Origin: Pontibacter sp. FD36
GTDB taxonomy: Bacteria; Bacteroidota; Bacteroidia; Cytophagales; Hymenobacteraceae
Reading direction: 5' to 3'
Assembly: GCF_015686655.1 (NCBI RefSeq)
Contig: NZ_JADPMP010000001.1
Coordinates: 1 to 64,000, forward strand
Length of the DNA: 64,000 bases
Part shown: positions 53,224 through 61,426 of the stretch, one piece after another
Position numbering within the stretch: the stretch's first letter is position 1
Layout of the letters: each line of letters begins with the position of its first letter
Made by a program: the position numbers and the translations under genes
Notes under the pieces: generated by a model
The model's database searches: none
What the model was told of the DNA's origin: nothing
Seen by the model: the letters and a program-made list of their open reading frames with translations, nothing else

Positions 53224-54853
53224 CAGACGAAGGTGTTTTTGGTTGGTTTGGTTTTGGACCACGGTTCGGTCTGCGTGACTTCTGACGTCTGGGCTGCTGG
53301 GATGCGCCATCGCCCTGAGGCTGCTGGCCATCCGGTCTGCCTTCGCCGCGCGGTTGTCTGGGCTCTCCACCTTCCCGAGCGGCTCTGGGCTCACGAGGCT
53401 GCTTCTGGTCTCCTCTTGGTTGTCTTTCCTCCCTGTTTTCACGTCCTTCGCGATTGCCACGGTTGCGTGGCGGGCGCTGCTTTTTAGGTCGCTGTCCCTG
53501 TTCAGATGGCTGTGCTTCGGTGACTCCTGATTGAGGAGCTGTAGTAGCTTTAGCCTGCTGGTCAGCCGCCTTGGCCTCACGTGGACCTCTGTCACGGCCA
53601 CGGCCATCACGAGGGCCTTTGCCTTCCCGCTGTCCTCTGTCCTCACGTGGGGCACGCTGCTCTTTAGGCTCACGTGCGTCACCCTGATTACGTGGCTGGC
53701 CTTGTTTGACCTCTGCACCTTCAGCGGCAGGTTTTTTCTTCTTTTTCTTCTTTTTCTTATTCTTAAACTTATCGTCGAGTCGCTCAAGGCTGCCTTCTAC
53801 CTGGGCCACAAACTCATTCTGCTTCGGCTCGTTTACAGGCTCCTCTACCAGCATTTCAGGCACTACACCCTGGCTGTTCATCTTCAGGATTTCCTGCACG
53901 CGCTCCACCGGCACCGGGTACCAGTTGTTGTCGCCTCTGTAGCCAAACCACATCATCTTTTTGAAGATATCGGTTTTCTGCAGCATGGCGTCTCCCTGCT
54001 TGGTCTGCAACGGACGCGACACAGTAGGTATATCCTTAAGCGCCGCCATGTAAGTTTCCAGCTCGTAGTTGAGGCAGCACTTCAGGCGCCCGCACTGTCC
54101 AGAAAGCTTACTTGGATTAAGAGAAAGGTTTTGGTAACGGGCCGCCGTGGTAGACACGCTCTTGAAATCGGTGAGCCACGTAGAGCAGCACAGTTCGCGT
54201 CCGCATGAGCCTATACCTCCAAGGCGGCCGGCCTCGTGACGCAGACTGATCTGGCGCATCTCGATGCGTACCTTAAATTCCTCAGCCAGCTTCTTGATCA
54301 GGTCACGGAAGTCAACGCGGTCGTCGGCAGAGTAGTAGAACGTCGCCTTGGAACGGTCGGCCTGGTACTCCACATCCGAGAGCTTCATTTTGAGGCCCGT
54401 CTGCTGGATGATCTCGCGAGACCGGTACATGGTGGCAGCTTCCTGCTCTTGCACTTCGCGCAGTTTTTCCAGATCACGTTCATTGGCGATGCGGTAGATG
54501 GTGCGGATCTCCTCGTTATTATCTACCTTCTTTTTGAGCATCTGCAGGCGCACGAGTTCACCTTTCAGCGACACAGTGCCGATGTGATGTCCGTTGGGTA
54601 CGTCTACTACTACCGGGTCACCGGTTGTCAGGTCGAGTCTGTTTATGTTGCGGAAGAAATCTTTGCGTCCTCCCTTGAATCTTATTTCTACGATGTCGAA
54701 CTCCTCAAACGCGGTTGGTATTTCCATATCGCTGAGCCAGTCGAACACATTTAAACGGTTGCAGCCTCCAGTGCTACAACCGCCGTTGCTTTTGCAGCCA
54801 CCCGGTTTTTCGCTGGTGCCGCATCCGCCACTAGAACATGAACTACATCCCAC
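53216..54853 (-). CDS. ricT: RicT/PSP1-domain protein with Cys-rich head and long disordered tail
   Basis: A 545-residue protein. A PSP1 (RicT/YaaT) core occupies about residues 40-300 with the signature GSCGRELCCSTW and GQCGRLKCCLNYE cysteines, which in Bacillus RicT take part in Fe-S cluster binding in the RicAFT complex acting on RNA processing. The N-terminus adds six cysteines (positions 3, 6, 11, 20, 26, 31). After about residue 375 follows a lysine run and 165 disordered residues rich in Arg, Glu, Pro, Gln and Gly (RNRGNREGRENREERQPRG-like). It is overlapped by gldH. Confidence 0.93.
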   Translation of the reverse strand: MGCSSCSSGGCGTSEKPGGCKSNGGCSTGGCNRLNVFDWLSDMEIPTAFEEFDIVEIRFKGGRKDFFRNINRLDLTTGDPVVVDVPNGHHIGTVSLKGELVRLQMLKKKVDNNEEIRTIYRIANERDLEKLREVQEQEAATMYRSREIIQQTGLKMKLSDVEYQADRSKATFYYSADDRVDFRDLIKKLAEEFKVRIEMRQISLRHEAGRLGGIGSCGRELCCSTWLTDFKSVSTTAARYQNLSLNPSKLSGQCGRLKCCLNYELETYMAALKDIPTVSRPLQTKQGDAMLQKTDIFKKMMWFGYRGDNNWYPVPVERVQEILKMNSQGVVPEMLVEEPVNEPKQNEFVAQVEGSLERLDDKFKNKKKKKKKKKPAAEGAEVKQGQPRNQGDAREPKEQRAPREDRGQREGKGPRDGRGRDRGPREAKAADQQAKATTAPQSGVTEAQPSEQGQRPKKQRPPRNRGNREGRENREERQPRGDQKQPREPRAAREGGEPRQPRGEGRPDGQQPQGDGASQQPRRQKSRRPNRGPKPNQPKTPSSDA

Positions 54854-55085
54854 TATTTATATCTCCTATATAGCCGTGAGGCTTCTTGTTTTCTTGTTGT
54901 CTGAATTAACAAATATACTAATTTTTTGAGCTTATGCTCAATTAGCGGCAATTGTACCTGCGCACTGAAACAGTGCAGAGCACAATTTAGTGCTTTTACC
55001 GCGAAATTTTAATCTGGAGTTGCCTATTTCTGAAAATGCGGATACGCATAGCGGCTGTGTACATTTTATACCCTATTTTTAGGGA

Positions 55086-56501
55086 ATGCTACGCAAACTC
55101 CTGTCACATGCTGCGATCTACGGTCTGTCTGCCCAACTGCCCCGATTGGCAGGCGTGCTGGCCCTGCCACTGATCACGCAGTACCTGACACCTACCGATT
55201 ATGGTGTAGCAGGGGTGATAACAGCTTACTACAGTGCTCTTCTGGTGATGATGTCACTGGGATTTACCGTGGTCATGGACAATAGCTTTGCGCGTCACCC
55301 CACTCGTTTTCAATGGATCTGGCGACAGCTTTATGGCTTTCTGACATATTGGTCACTCCTGTACGGGCTGCTGTGTATGGGGATAATCTACATGGCGGTG
55401 CCTGCCGATGCGCAGGATAACCGATTGCTTATCACCCTGCTCACAGGAGCACCTCTGCTCTTTTTTGTAGTCACCGATTTGTTTGGGGGCATGTATTGCC
55501 TTCACTTGCAGCGTCCGTTGCCTATTGCACTGCGCTCTTTTCTGATGGGAGGAGTGAACGTCATCCTGACCATTTACTTTATTGCAGGCCTGAAAATGGG
55601 CTACATGGGCTGGTTCTATGCTAGCCTGCTGTCATCTGCCGCCGGTTTTGTAGTGAGTGTTTACATTGTAGCAAAGCAGGGGCTTTGGCCTATTTTCAAC
55701 TTTAAGTGGTACCGGATCAGGCACAGTCTCAAGGTGTCACTGCCGGCCGTGCCCCATGGCTTTTCTTTTTTCATGCTCGATACATCTGACCGCCTGGTGC
55801 TGGATGTGTTGCATGTACCTGTCGGGCGGATTGGCCTTTACAACGTAGCCTCAAATTTCGGCATTTATTTCTCGTCGGCCAGTTTTGCAGTGGTGCAGGC
55901 AGCGACACCCCTGTACATGAAGCTCTATGCTCAGACGAAAAGTATAGAAGCCGCATTGCAGGCCCGCCACATGACCTATACCTTGCAGCTGATCTTTTTC
56001 GCAGCCACATTTGTCGGGAGCCTTTGGATGAAGGAAATCTTTGGTTTTTTGATCCGCAACGAAGAACTACAACAAGCTTATCCCTTGGCGATTGTGATCC
56101 TGATGGGGTATAACTTCCGGCCGATGTATATGGCGGCGATTAACCTGCTCACTTTTCACGAAAAAACGGCTAAACTCTGGCGCATTTCCACTGTGGCAGG
56201 TATAGGCAATATTCTGCTCAACCTGGTCCTGGTACCACTTTACGGATTTCAGATGGCAGCTTATACGACCTTTGCAGCGCTGATGTACATGGGCTACTCA
56301 GGGTATTACCTGAAAGCATACCGGGAACTGGCTTTAGTGAAGTTTTACCCAGTCTGGTGGCTGCTGGCTACCATTGTGCTGCTGGTGCTGGCCTATCAGC
56401 TCCGTGAAGTTGAAGTGCTGGAAAAAGTTGCTGTAACAGCTGTAGTGACAGTGACAGGTATAGTGGCAGCTTACAGGTATAAGAAACTGGCTCAGGTATA
56501 A
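55086..56501 (+). CDS. Polysaccharide flippase (MOP superfamily, Wzx-like)
   Basis: A 471-residue inner-membrane protein with 12-14 hydrophobic segments. The N-terminus IYGLSAQLPRLAGVLALPLI (about residues 12-31), followed by TQYLTPTDYGVAG, is typical of Wzx and RfbX-type flippases that move lipid-linked oligosaccharides across the membrane. No glycosyltransferase genes flank it, so the glycan is unknown. It is monocistronic, and convergent with the alcohol dehydrogenase gene. Confidence 0.9.
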   Translation: MLRKLLSHAAIYGLSAQLPRLAGVLALPLITQYLTPTDYGVAGVITAYYSALLVMMSLGFTVVMDNSFARHPTRFQWIWRQLYGFLTYWSLLYGLLCMGIIYMAVPADAQDNRLLITLLTGAPLLFFVVTDLFGGMYCLHLQRPLPIALRSFLMGGVNVILTIYFIAGLKMGYMGWFYASLLSSAAGFVVSVYIVAKQGLWPIFNFKWYRIRHSLKVSLPAVPHGFSFFMLDTSDRLVLDVLHVPVGRIGLYNVASNFGIYFSSASFAVVQAATPLYMKLYAQTKSIEAALQARHMTYTLQLIFFAATFVGSLWMKEIFGFLIRNEELQQAYPLAIVILMGYNFRPMYMAAINLLTFHEKTAKLWRISTVAGIGNILLNLVLVPLYGFQMAAYTTFAALMYMGYSGYYLKAYRELALVKFYPVWWLLATIVLLVLAYQLREVEVLEKVAVTAVVTVTGIVAAYRYKKLAQV

Positions 56502-56509
56502 GCTATAAA

Positions 56510-56546
56510 AAAACAGGAAGTCAGCATGACACTAACTTCCTGTTCC
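56510..56546. terminator. Bidirectional terminator
   Basis: AACAGGAAGT (56512-56521) pairs with ACTTCCTGTT (56535-56544). A run of seven T residues is on the minus strand, serving the alcohol dehydrogenase gene, with a weaker one on the plus strand. Confidence 0.82.
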
Positions 56547-56566
56547 TGCTTTTGTATTAGTCCCTT

Positions 56567-57730
56567 TTACGGCTTCAACACCACCTTCACACAGTTGTCT
56601 TCTTTTTTGTTGAAGATGTCGTACATGCGGGAGGCTTCTGCCAGCGGAACGGTATGTGTGATAATGTCGTCGAGCTTCACTTTGCCATCCTGTACTATTG
56701 AAATAAGGTTGTCAATGTAGCGGTGTACCCAGGCCTGACCGCCACGTAGAGTGAGGCCTTTGTCAAACCACTTGTAGAGCGGGAAGTTGTTGTAAGGCGA
56801 ACCGTATACACCAACTACCGTCACAGTACCGGCACGTCGCACAGAGTCCATGCAGTTTTCGAGCACCTTCATGGTGCCTTTCTCCATTTGTACTACGTTC
56901 ATGGCTTTTTCCAGCACGGTACGGTCGGCTTCCATACCTACGGCATCGACGCACACATCGGCACCATAGCCACCTGTCATCTCACGGATCACCTGCACCG
57001 CATCAACTTCCGAAGCGTTGATCACTTCTACATTAGCTGATTTGCGGGCCATTTCCAGGCGGTATGGCTGTATGTCGATGCCAATCACACGCTTGGCGCC
57101 TTGCAGCCAGGCCGATTTCATGGCCATGATACCAACTGGGCCACATCCCCATACGGCTACCGTTTCACCGCCTTTCAACTGAGCCCAGTCAATGGCAGCC
57201 CAGCCAGTCGGAAATATATCAGTCAGGAAAAGCACCTGCTCATCTGTGAGATTGTCCGGCACTTTGCGTGGTCCGTAGTCGGCATAAGGGACGCGCACGT
57301 ATTCTGCCTGTCCGCCATTATAGCCGCCGTAGATGTCGGTATACCCAAACAAAGCTGCACCGGCGCCTTTGGCCATCACAATTTCGCCTTCAGGGCCATA
57401 ATGATCTGGATTGGAGTTTTCGCAGTGCGTGGGCAGCTGCATGTTGCAGAAGTGGCAGGTACCGCATGAGATGGGAAATGGCACTACCACGCGATCACCT
57501 TTTTTGAGGTTCTTTACGCCTGTTCCGACTTCTTCTACAATGCCCATAAACTCATGCCCCATGACCATATCGCGGAGCTGAGGCACCATGCCGTTGTATA
57601 TGTGTAGGTCGGAGCCGCATATGGCTGTGGATGTTACACGAAGGATACAGTCGCGGGCATCTTCAAGTCGCGGATCGTCGATGGTCTCTACCTGTATGTC
57701 CTTCATTTTGTGGAATACTGCTGCTTTCAT
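56567..57730 (-). CDS. Zinc-dependent alcohol dehydrogenase (formaldehyde dehydrogenase-like)
   Basis: A 387-residue medium-chain dehydrogenase. The catalytic zinc site is CGSDLHIYNG with GHEFMGIVEEVG; the structural zinc Cys cluster is CGTCHFCNMQLPTHC; and the NAD site is VWGCGPVGIMAMK. The longer length and sequence around VCVDAVGMEAD resemble the glutathione-independent formaldehyde dehydrogenase-like subgroup. The actual substrate is unknown. Monocistronic, ending at a shared terminator. Confidence 0.92.
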   Translation of the reverse strand: MKAAVFHKMKDIQVETIDDPRLEDARDCILRVTSTAICGSDLHIYNGMVPQLRDMVMGHEFMGIVEEVGTGVKNLKKGDRVVVPFPISCGTCHFCNMQLPTHCENSNPDHYGPEGEIVMAKGAGAALFGYTDIYGGYNGGQAEYVRVPYADYGPRKVPDNLTDEQVLFLTDIFPTGWAAIDWAQLKGGETVAVWGCGPVGIMAMKSAWLQGAKRVIGIDIQPYRLEMARKSANVEVINASEVDAVQVIREMTGGYGADVCVDAVGMEADRTVLEKAMNVVQMEKGTMKVLENCMDSVRRAGTVTVVGVYGSPYNNFPLYKWFDKGLTLRGGQAWVHRYIDNLISIVQDGKVKLDDIITHTVPLAEASRMYDIFNKKEDNCVKVVLKP

Positions 57731-57893
57731 AGTTTATTTAGTAAATGTGTTACAAGTGTTGTGTAGCCGTTTGTACTTTACAGTACTCAAGTTTAACGGT
57801 TAGCTGTTGCAGTGGGTTTTTTCAGGTATGAGTCTGCTACCTATCTGATGCGTGTGCCGTATAGTCTTGCAAGTTGTATCTTGGGCCAAAAAA

Positions 57894-58769
57894 ATGGAGA
57901 TGTCTGATCGCTATACCTTCTCGTTTCTGCGTGAGCAGGATATTCCGGTACTGTACGACACGTTTGTGGCGGCCTTTGCCGATTATATTGTGCCGATCAA
58001 AATAACACGCAAGGAGTTTGTCATGAAGTTTAAGCGGGAAGGTATAGAAGCAACTTTCTGCGTAGGGGCTTTTTACGATGGGCAGCTGGTGGGCTTTATA
58101 CTAACGGGACTGGGAGAGTGGCAGGGCAAACCAACCGCCTATAATGCGGGCACTGGCGTTATACCTGCGCACCGGGGGCGTCAGTTAACAAAACAGCTGT
58201 ATGACTTTCTATTGCCCAAGCTGCGCGAAAGTGGCATAGAACAGTGCCTGCTGGAAGTGATTGACGGGAATGCGGCTGCTTTTAAGGTATACCAATCCAT
58301 CGGTTTTGATGTAACCCGTGCTCTGGACTGTTTTCGAAGCCCTGTAGGTGAGCTGTTGCTGTCAAGCGAAGAACCAATGCCTGCTGTTGAGATAAAACAG
58401 GCATCGAAGCCAAAATGGAGAGCCTATACTGCACTGTATGAAAGCAGGCCGAGCTGGCAAAATACCATGGAGGCTTTCCGCAGAAGTCCTGATGAAAAAC
58501 TGGTGATAGAAGCTTATTCAGAAGAACTGCTGGTAGGTTATGTGGCTTTCTTCCCCCGCACAGGTGCTATTGCCCAGCTGGCCGTGCAAAAGGGCTGCCG
58601 CGATCAAGGAATAGCGAAGGCTCTTGTGAGAGAAACAGTGAAGCGGACTATTGCGCCAGCGCTTTTGTTTCTATACGTAGACAAAACCTGCTCCTCCCTG
58701 ACTGCTTTTTTGGAGCGGATTCATCTCAAGCGCTTCCTTACACAGCACGAGATGCTGCTGCCTCTGTAA
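57894..58769 (+). CDS. Tandem GNAT N-acetyltransferase
   Basis: A 291-residue protein with two GNAT-like modules. The first (about residues 5-150) has NAGTGVIPAHRGRQLTKQLYDF, with the acetyl-CoA-binding R/QxxGxG/A-type loop. The second (about 165-285) has AQLAVQKGCRDQGIAKALVRET. I chose ATG 57894 (MEMSDRYTF) because the upstream extension is not conserved-looking. The substrate is unknown. It precedes the SugE-type gene by 87 bases on the same strand. Confidence 0.9.
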   Translation: MEMSDRYTFSFLREQDIPVLYDTFVAAFADYIVPIKITRKEFVMKFKREGIEATFCVGAFYDGQLVGFILTGLGEWQGKPTAYNAGTGVIPAHRGRQLTKQLYDFLLPKLRESGIEQCLLEVIDGNAAAFKVYQSIGFDVTRALDCFRSPVGELLLSSEEPMPAVEIKQASKPKWRAYTALYESRPSWQNTMEAFRRSPDEKLVIEAYSEELLVGYVAFFPRTGAIAQLAVQKGCRDQGIAKALVRETVKRTIAPALLFLYVDKTCSSLTAFLERIHLKRFLTQHEMLLPL

Positions 58770-58856
58770 TAAGTATGGCTATCCCCTTTAATCTGGCTAA
58801 TTTGCATCTGATTTTTCACTGATAGGGGTTTCAAAGCTCTTTCAAAACAAAACGAT

Positions 58857-59186
58857 ATGAGTACTGCTTGGTTTTACCTGATTCTGGCAGGTATCTGCGA
58901 AATTGGATGGGCCTTCGGGCTAAAGTATAGCGAGGGTTTTACAAAGCCTGTGGTGAGCGTTGTGACGGTCATCGTCATGATCCTTAGCTTTGTGCTGTTG
59001 GCGCAGGCCATGAAGACGCTGCCGCTCGGTACGGCTTACGCCATCTGGACAGGTATAGGAGCGGCAGGCACAGCCATTCTGGGGATGTTTTTCCTGAACG
59101 AGCCCAAAGACCTGATGCGGATACTTTGCCTGTTGATGATCGTGGCGGGTGTAGTCGGGCTAAAATACTTTGCCGAGAGCAACTAA
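58857..59186 (+). CDS. sugE: SMR-family transporter, SugE/Gdx type
   Basis: A 109-residue four-helix small multidrug resistance protein. GICEIGWAFGLKYSEGFTKP contains the family's essential membrane glutamate (Glu16 region) in the WA..LK.S.GF pattern typical of the Gdx (guanidinium/H+ exchanger) branch rather than EmrE. I looked for a guanidine riboswitch in the 87-base leader and did not recognise one. Its stop overlaps the convergent gene ending at 59183 by four bases. Confidence 0.92.
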   Translation: MSTAWFYLILAGICEIGWAFGLKYSEGFTKPVVSVVTVIVMILSFVLLAQAMKTLPLGTAYAIWTGIGAAGTAILGMFFLNEPKDLMRILCLLMIVAGVVGLKYFAESN

Positions 59187-60052
59187 CGGCTCATGCGGTA
59201 CACGTCGGCCTGCTCCTTGGTGAACAGGTATAGCGTATTGTCGCTGATCAGGGTAGAGAGATAGTTTTTGTCGGCTGGGAGTGGGAGCACACGCTCCTGC
59301 AGTTTGTAGAGGTCAAAGAAATGCAGGGTGTTGTCTTTCACGAAGTATAACTCGTTCCCCTTGAAGGCGATGTAGGAAACACCCGTAAAAGGCAGTTTCT
59401 TTTTGTAATTGCCCAGGTTATCGAACACATACACACCGCCGTTGTAGTCGAGCAGGTATACCATGTTTTGGTACTCGCGGATAAAGCGCACATCGAAACG
59501 TGCCTTGTCCAGAATCAGATCAAGCGGAGTTTCAATGATAGGCTTCTGGTAGCGCAGGTCCAGTTTGCTGAGCGTGAAGTCTGACTCATTGAACAACCAG
59601 AAGCTATCGTCGGAGGTGAGGGTGGCTGCCTGCACATTGCCCATATAGCCCAAGTCTGTCAGGCGGGTGTTGGCAATAGGACGCATAAAGCGGTCGAGCA
59701 GCATCAGTTCCTGTCTGTCTTCATAAAACAGAAAGACCTTCATCGGATTCCAGGCTTCGACGGCTGTGATGCGGCCCCGGCTAGGAGGTGAGAAAGTATT
59801 GAAAGGCTTACCGGTTGAGTCAAGCATAAACAGGCTACGACCCGTGTCCATCAGGTATACGCTGCCGTTCCGGTCAATTGACACCGTGGCAGGAGAGGAA
59901 ATAGGAAAACTATGGCTAAAGCTGAGCGTAACCGACAAGTCAGGTTGCTGCGCTGTGGCAGGTACAGCCAGGACTAGCAGCAGCAGGTATAAGGCTGCGC
60001 TCAGGTATAGCCTATTTTTCAAAATACTCCAGTTTAAGGTCCTTGCCGTCAT
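59183..60052 (-). CDS. Exported propeller-like protein, unknown
   Basis: A protein of up to 289 residues with a signal peptide (NRLYLSAALYLLLLVLAVPATAQQ). The mature part shows repeated blades such as SIDRNGSVYLMDTGRSLFML, YNGGVYVFDNLGNYKKKLPF and SDNTLYLFTKEQADVYRM, as in NHL or beta-propeller proteins. The start is uncertain: ATG 60052 lies inside the lpxH gene (41-base overlap), while TTG 60022, overlapping its stop, would suit the signal peptide better. It is the last gene of the rsfS-ftsH-LUD-lpxH run. No function is known. Confidence 0.8.
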   Translation of the reverse strand: MTARTLNWSILKNRLYLSAALYLLLLVLAVPATAQQPDLSVTLSFSHSFPISSPATVSIDRNGSVYLMDTGRSLFMLDSTGKPFNTFSPPSRGRITAVEAWNPMKVFLFYEDRQELMLLDRFMRPIANTRLTDLGYMGNVQAATLTSDDSFWLFNESDFTLSKLDLRYQKPIIETPLDLILDKARFDVRFIREYQNMVYLLDYNGGVYVFDNLGNYKKKLPFTGVSYIAFKGNELYFVKDNTLHFFDLYKLQERVLPLPADKNYLSTLISDNTLYLFTKEQADVYRMSR

Positions 60053-60782
60053 ATACGCCGTAAGAGCAAAAATTGACCCATTCTCCGAGGTTCACATACC
60101 TGCTGTCGCCGTTGATGGGCATATCGAGTGGCAGGTGGCGATGCCCAAACACGTAAAAATCGTGATGCTGCTTATTTTCGACTTCTTTGCAGTACTGCAC
60201 CAGCCATTCTTCTTCACCAAAAAACTTTTCATCACCCTTGGTATTGCTGATGCGGCTCCTACGCGACCACATGTTAGCGATGCCTATACCTGCGTTAGGG
60301 TGCAGGCGGGCAAACATCCACTGACAGGCTTTGTTATTGAACACCTTCTTGAGCACTTTGTAAGTATGATCGCCTGGCCCAAGACCGTCACCATGCCCGA
60401 TGTAGAATTTATGTCCACCTAAATTAGTTGAAATAGGCTCCCGGATGATGGGAATGTTGAGCTCTTCCGGAAAGTAGTCGAACATCCACATGTCATGGTT
60501 CCCCGTGAAAAAAAGCACCGGTATACCTGCATCGGTCAGTTCGGCTAGTTTGCCTTGTAGCCTGATGAAGCCTTTCGGTATGGCATGCCGATACTCGAAC
60601 CAAAAGTCGAATATATCGCCTAACAACAGGATAGCCGCCGCGTCATGCTTGACGGAATCGAGCCAGCGTACGATCTTTTTCTCACGCGCACGACTCTGCT
60701 CGGCATTGGGCACACCCAGGTGAAAATCAGAGGCGAAGTATACTTTCTGGCCGGGAGCCAGTTCGTCAATGCGGAAGGTCAT
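60012..60782 (-). CDS. lpxH: UDP-2,3-diacylglucosamine diphosphatase
   Basis: A 256-residue metallophosphoesterase that makes lipid X in lipid A synthesis. The calcineurin-like motifs are intact: FASDFHLG, LLGDIFDFWFEY, FFTGNHDMWMFDY, GHGDGLG and FGHRHLPLD. The length is in the usual range. It overlaps the upstream LUD gene by 17 bases and the downstream propeller gene at its 3' end, so it belongs to a translationally coupled run. Confidence 0.95.
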   Translation of the reverse strand: MTFRIDELAPGQKVYFASDFHLGVPNAEQSRAREKKIVRWLDSVKHDAAAILLLGDIFDFWFEYRHAIPKGFIRLQGKLAELTDAGIPVLFFTGNHDMWMFDYFPEELNIPIIREPISTNLGGHKFYIGHGDGLGPGDHTYKVLKKVFNNKACQWMFARLHPNAGIGIANMWSRRSRISNTKGDEKFFGEEEWLVQYCKEVENKQHHDFYVFGHRHLPLDMPINGDSRYVNLGEWVNFCSYGVYDGKDLKLEYFEK

Positions 60783-61416
60783 CTATCAGGAAAAGTACGA
60801 GCTGTTTTGGGCCGTGGGCGCCCATTACCAATGTTTTTTCGATATCGGCGGTGCGGCTCGGGCCACTTACCAGCGATACCATGGAGGGAAAGTTTTCCTT
60901 ATACTTATCGCGCACCCGCTGCAAACCATCTTTGATGTCAGGCACCAGTTGGCTGGCCTTAGCCACGACCATGTGCGTTTCAGGGTATATGCTCAGGCGT
61001 CTTCCACCGGCATTACCTGAACTCACCAGAATGCTGCCTGTGCGAGTAATCAATGCCTCGCAGGTGGTCAGGCTGGCCTGGGCTTTTTGTATAAAATCCT
61101 CTTCGGAAGAAGTAAAATCTATACCTGCCTGGTAAAGGATGTTCTGTAGATTAGGCTCCCATACGTGCAGGTACTCAATCTGCTGTTCTCTTTTCAAATT
61201 GAAAAGCTGATCGAAGAAGTCCTCCTCGTCTTCGCAATACACAAAAAGGCCACTATTAGCGATGAAAGCCTGCGCAAAGGCAATTGAATGGTCTTCTGCC
61301 AGTGGCTGGTGCAGCGGTGAGCTGAAGTCTGGGGTAGGAGGCAGAAAAGGCGCCGACTTAGCCAGCGCCTCTCTTACTCTTCTCAATACAATTTCTTTCG
61401 ATTTTGCTTCGTACAT
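60766..61416 (-). CDS. LUD-domain (LutC/YkgG-like) protein
   Basis: A 216-residue protein of the LUD (DUF162) family, related to LutC of the lactate oxidation system. Segments are GIDFTSSEEDFIQKAQASLT, LITRTGSILVSSGNAGGRRLS and VSGPSRTADIEKTLVMGAHG, the last typical of the family. I chose ATG 61416 (MYEAKSKEIVLRRV) over an upstream ATG inside ftsH. It is not accompanied by lutA or lutB, so a role in lactate use is not supported. It starts ten bases after ftsH and overlaps lpxH by 17 bases. Confidence 0.93.
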   Translation of the reverse strand: MYEAKSKEIVLRRVREALAKSAPFLPPTPDFSSPLHQPLAEDHSIAFAQAFIANSGLFVYCEDEEDFFDQLFNLKREQQIEYLHVWEPNLQNILYQAGIDFTSSEEDFIQKAQASLTTCEALITRTGSILVSSGNAGGRRLSIYPETHMVVAKASQLVPDIKDGLQRVRDKYKENFPSMVSLVSGPSRTADIEKTLVMGAHGPKQLVLFLIDDLPH

Positions 61417-61426
61417 GCCTGTGTTA

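Noticed and set aside
52747-53787. A 346-residue open frame that would fuse about 188 basic residues to GldH
   Set aside because: The extra part is read within the ricT tail in another frame and has no protein-like character. ATG 53223 gives a clean lipoprotein signal and the usual GldH length.
58770-58856. Possible guanidine riboswitch ahead of the SugE/Gdx gene
   Set aside because: None of the conserved guanidine-I, -II or -III motifs could be recognised in the 87-base leader.
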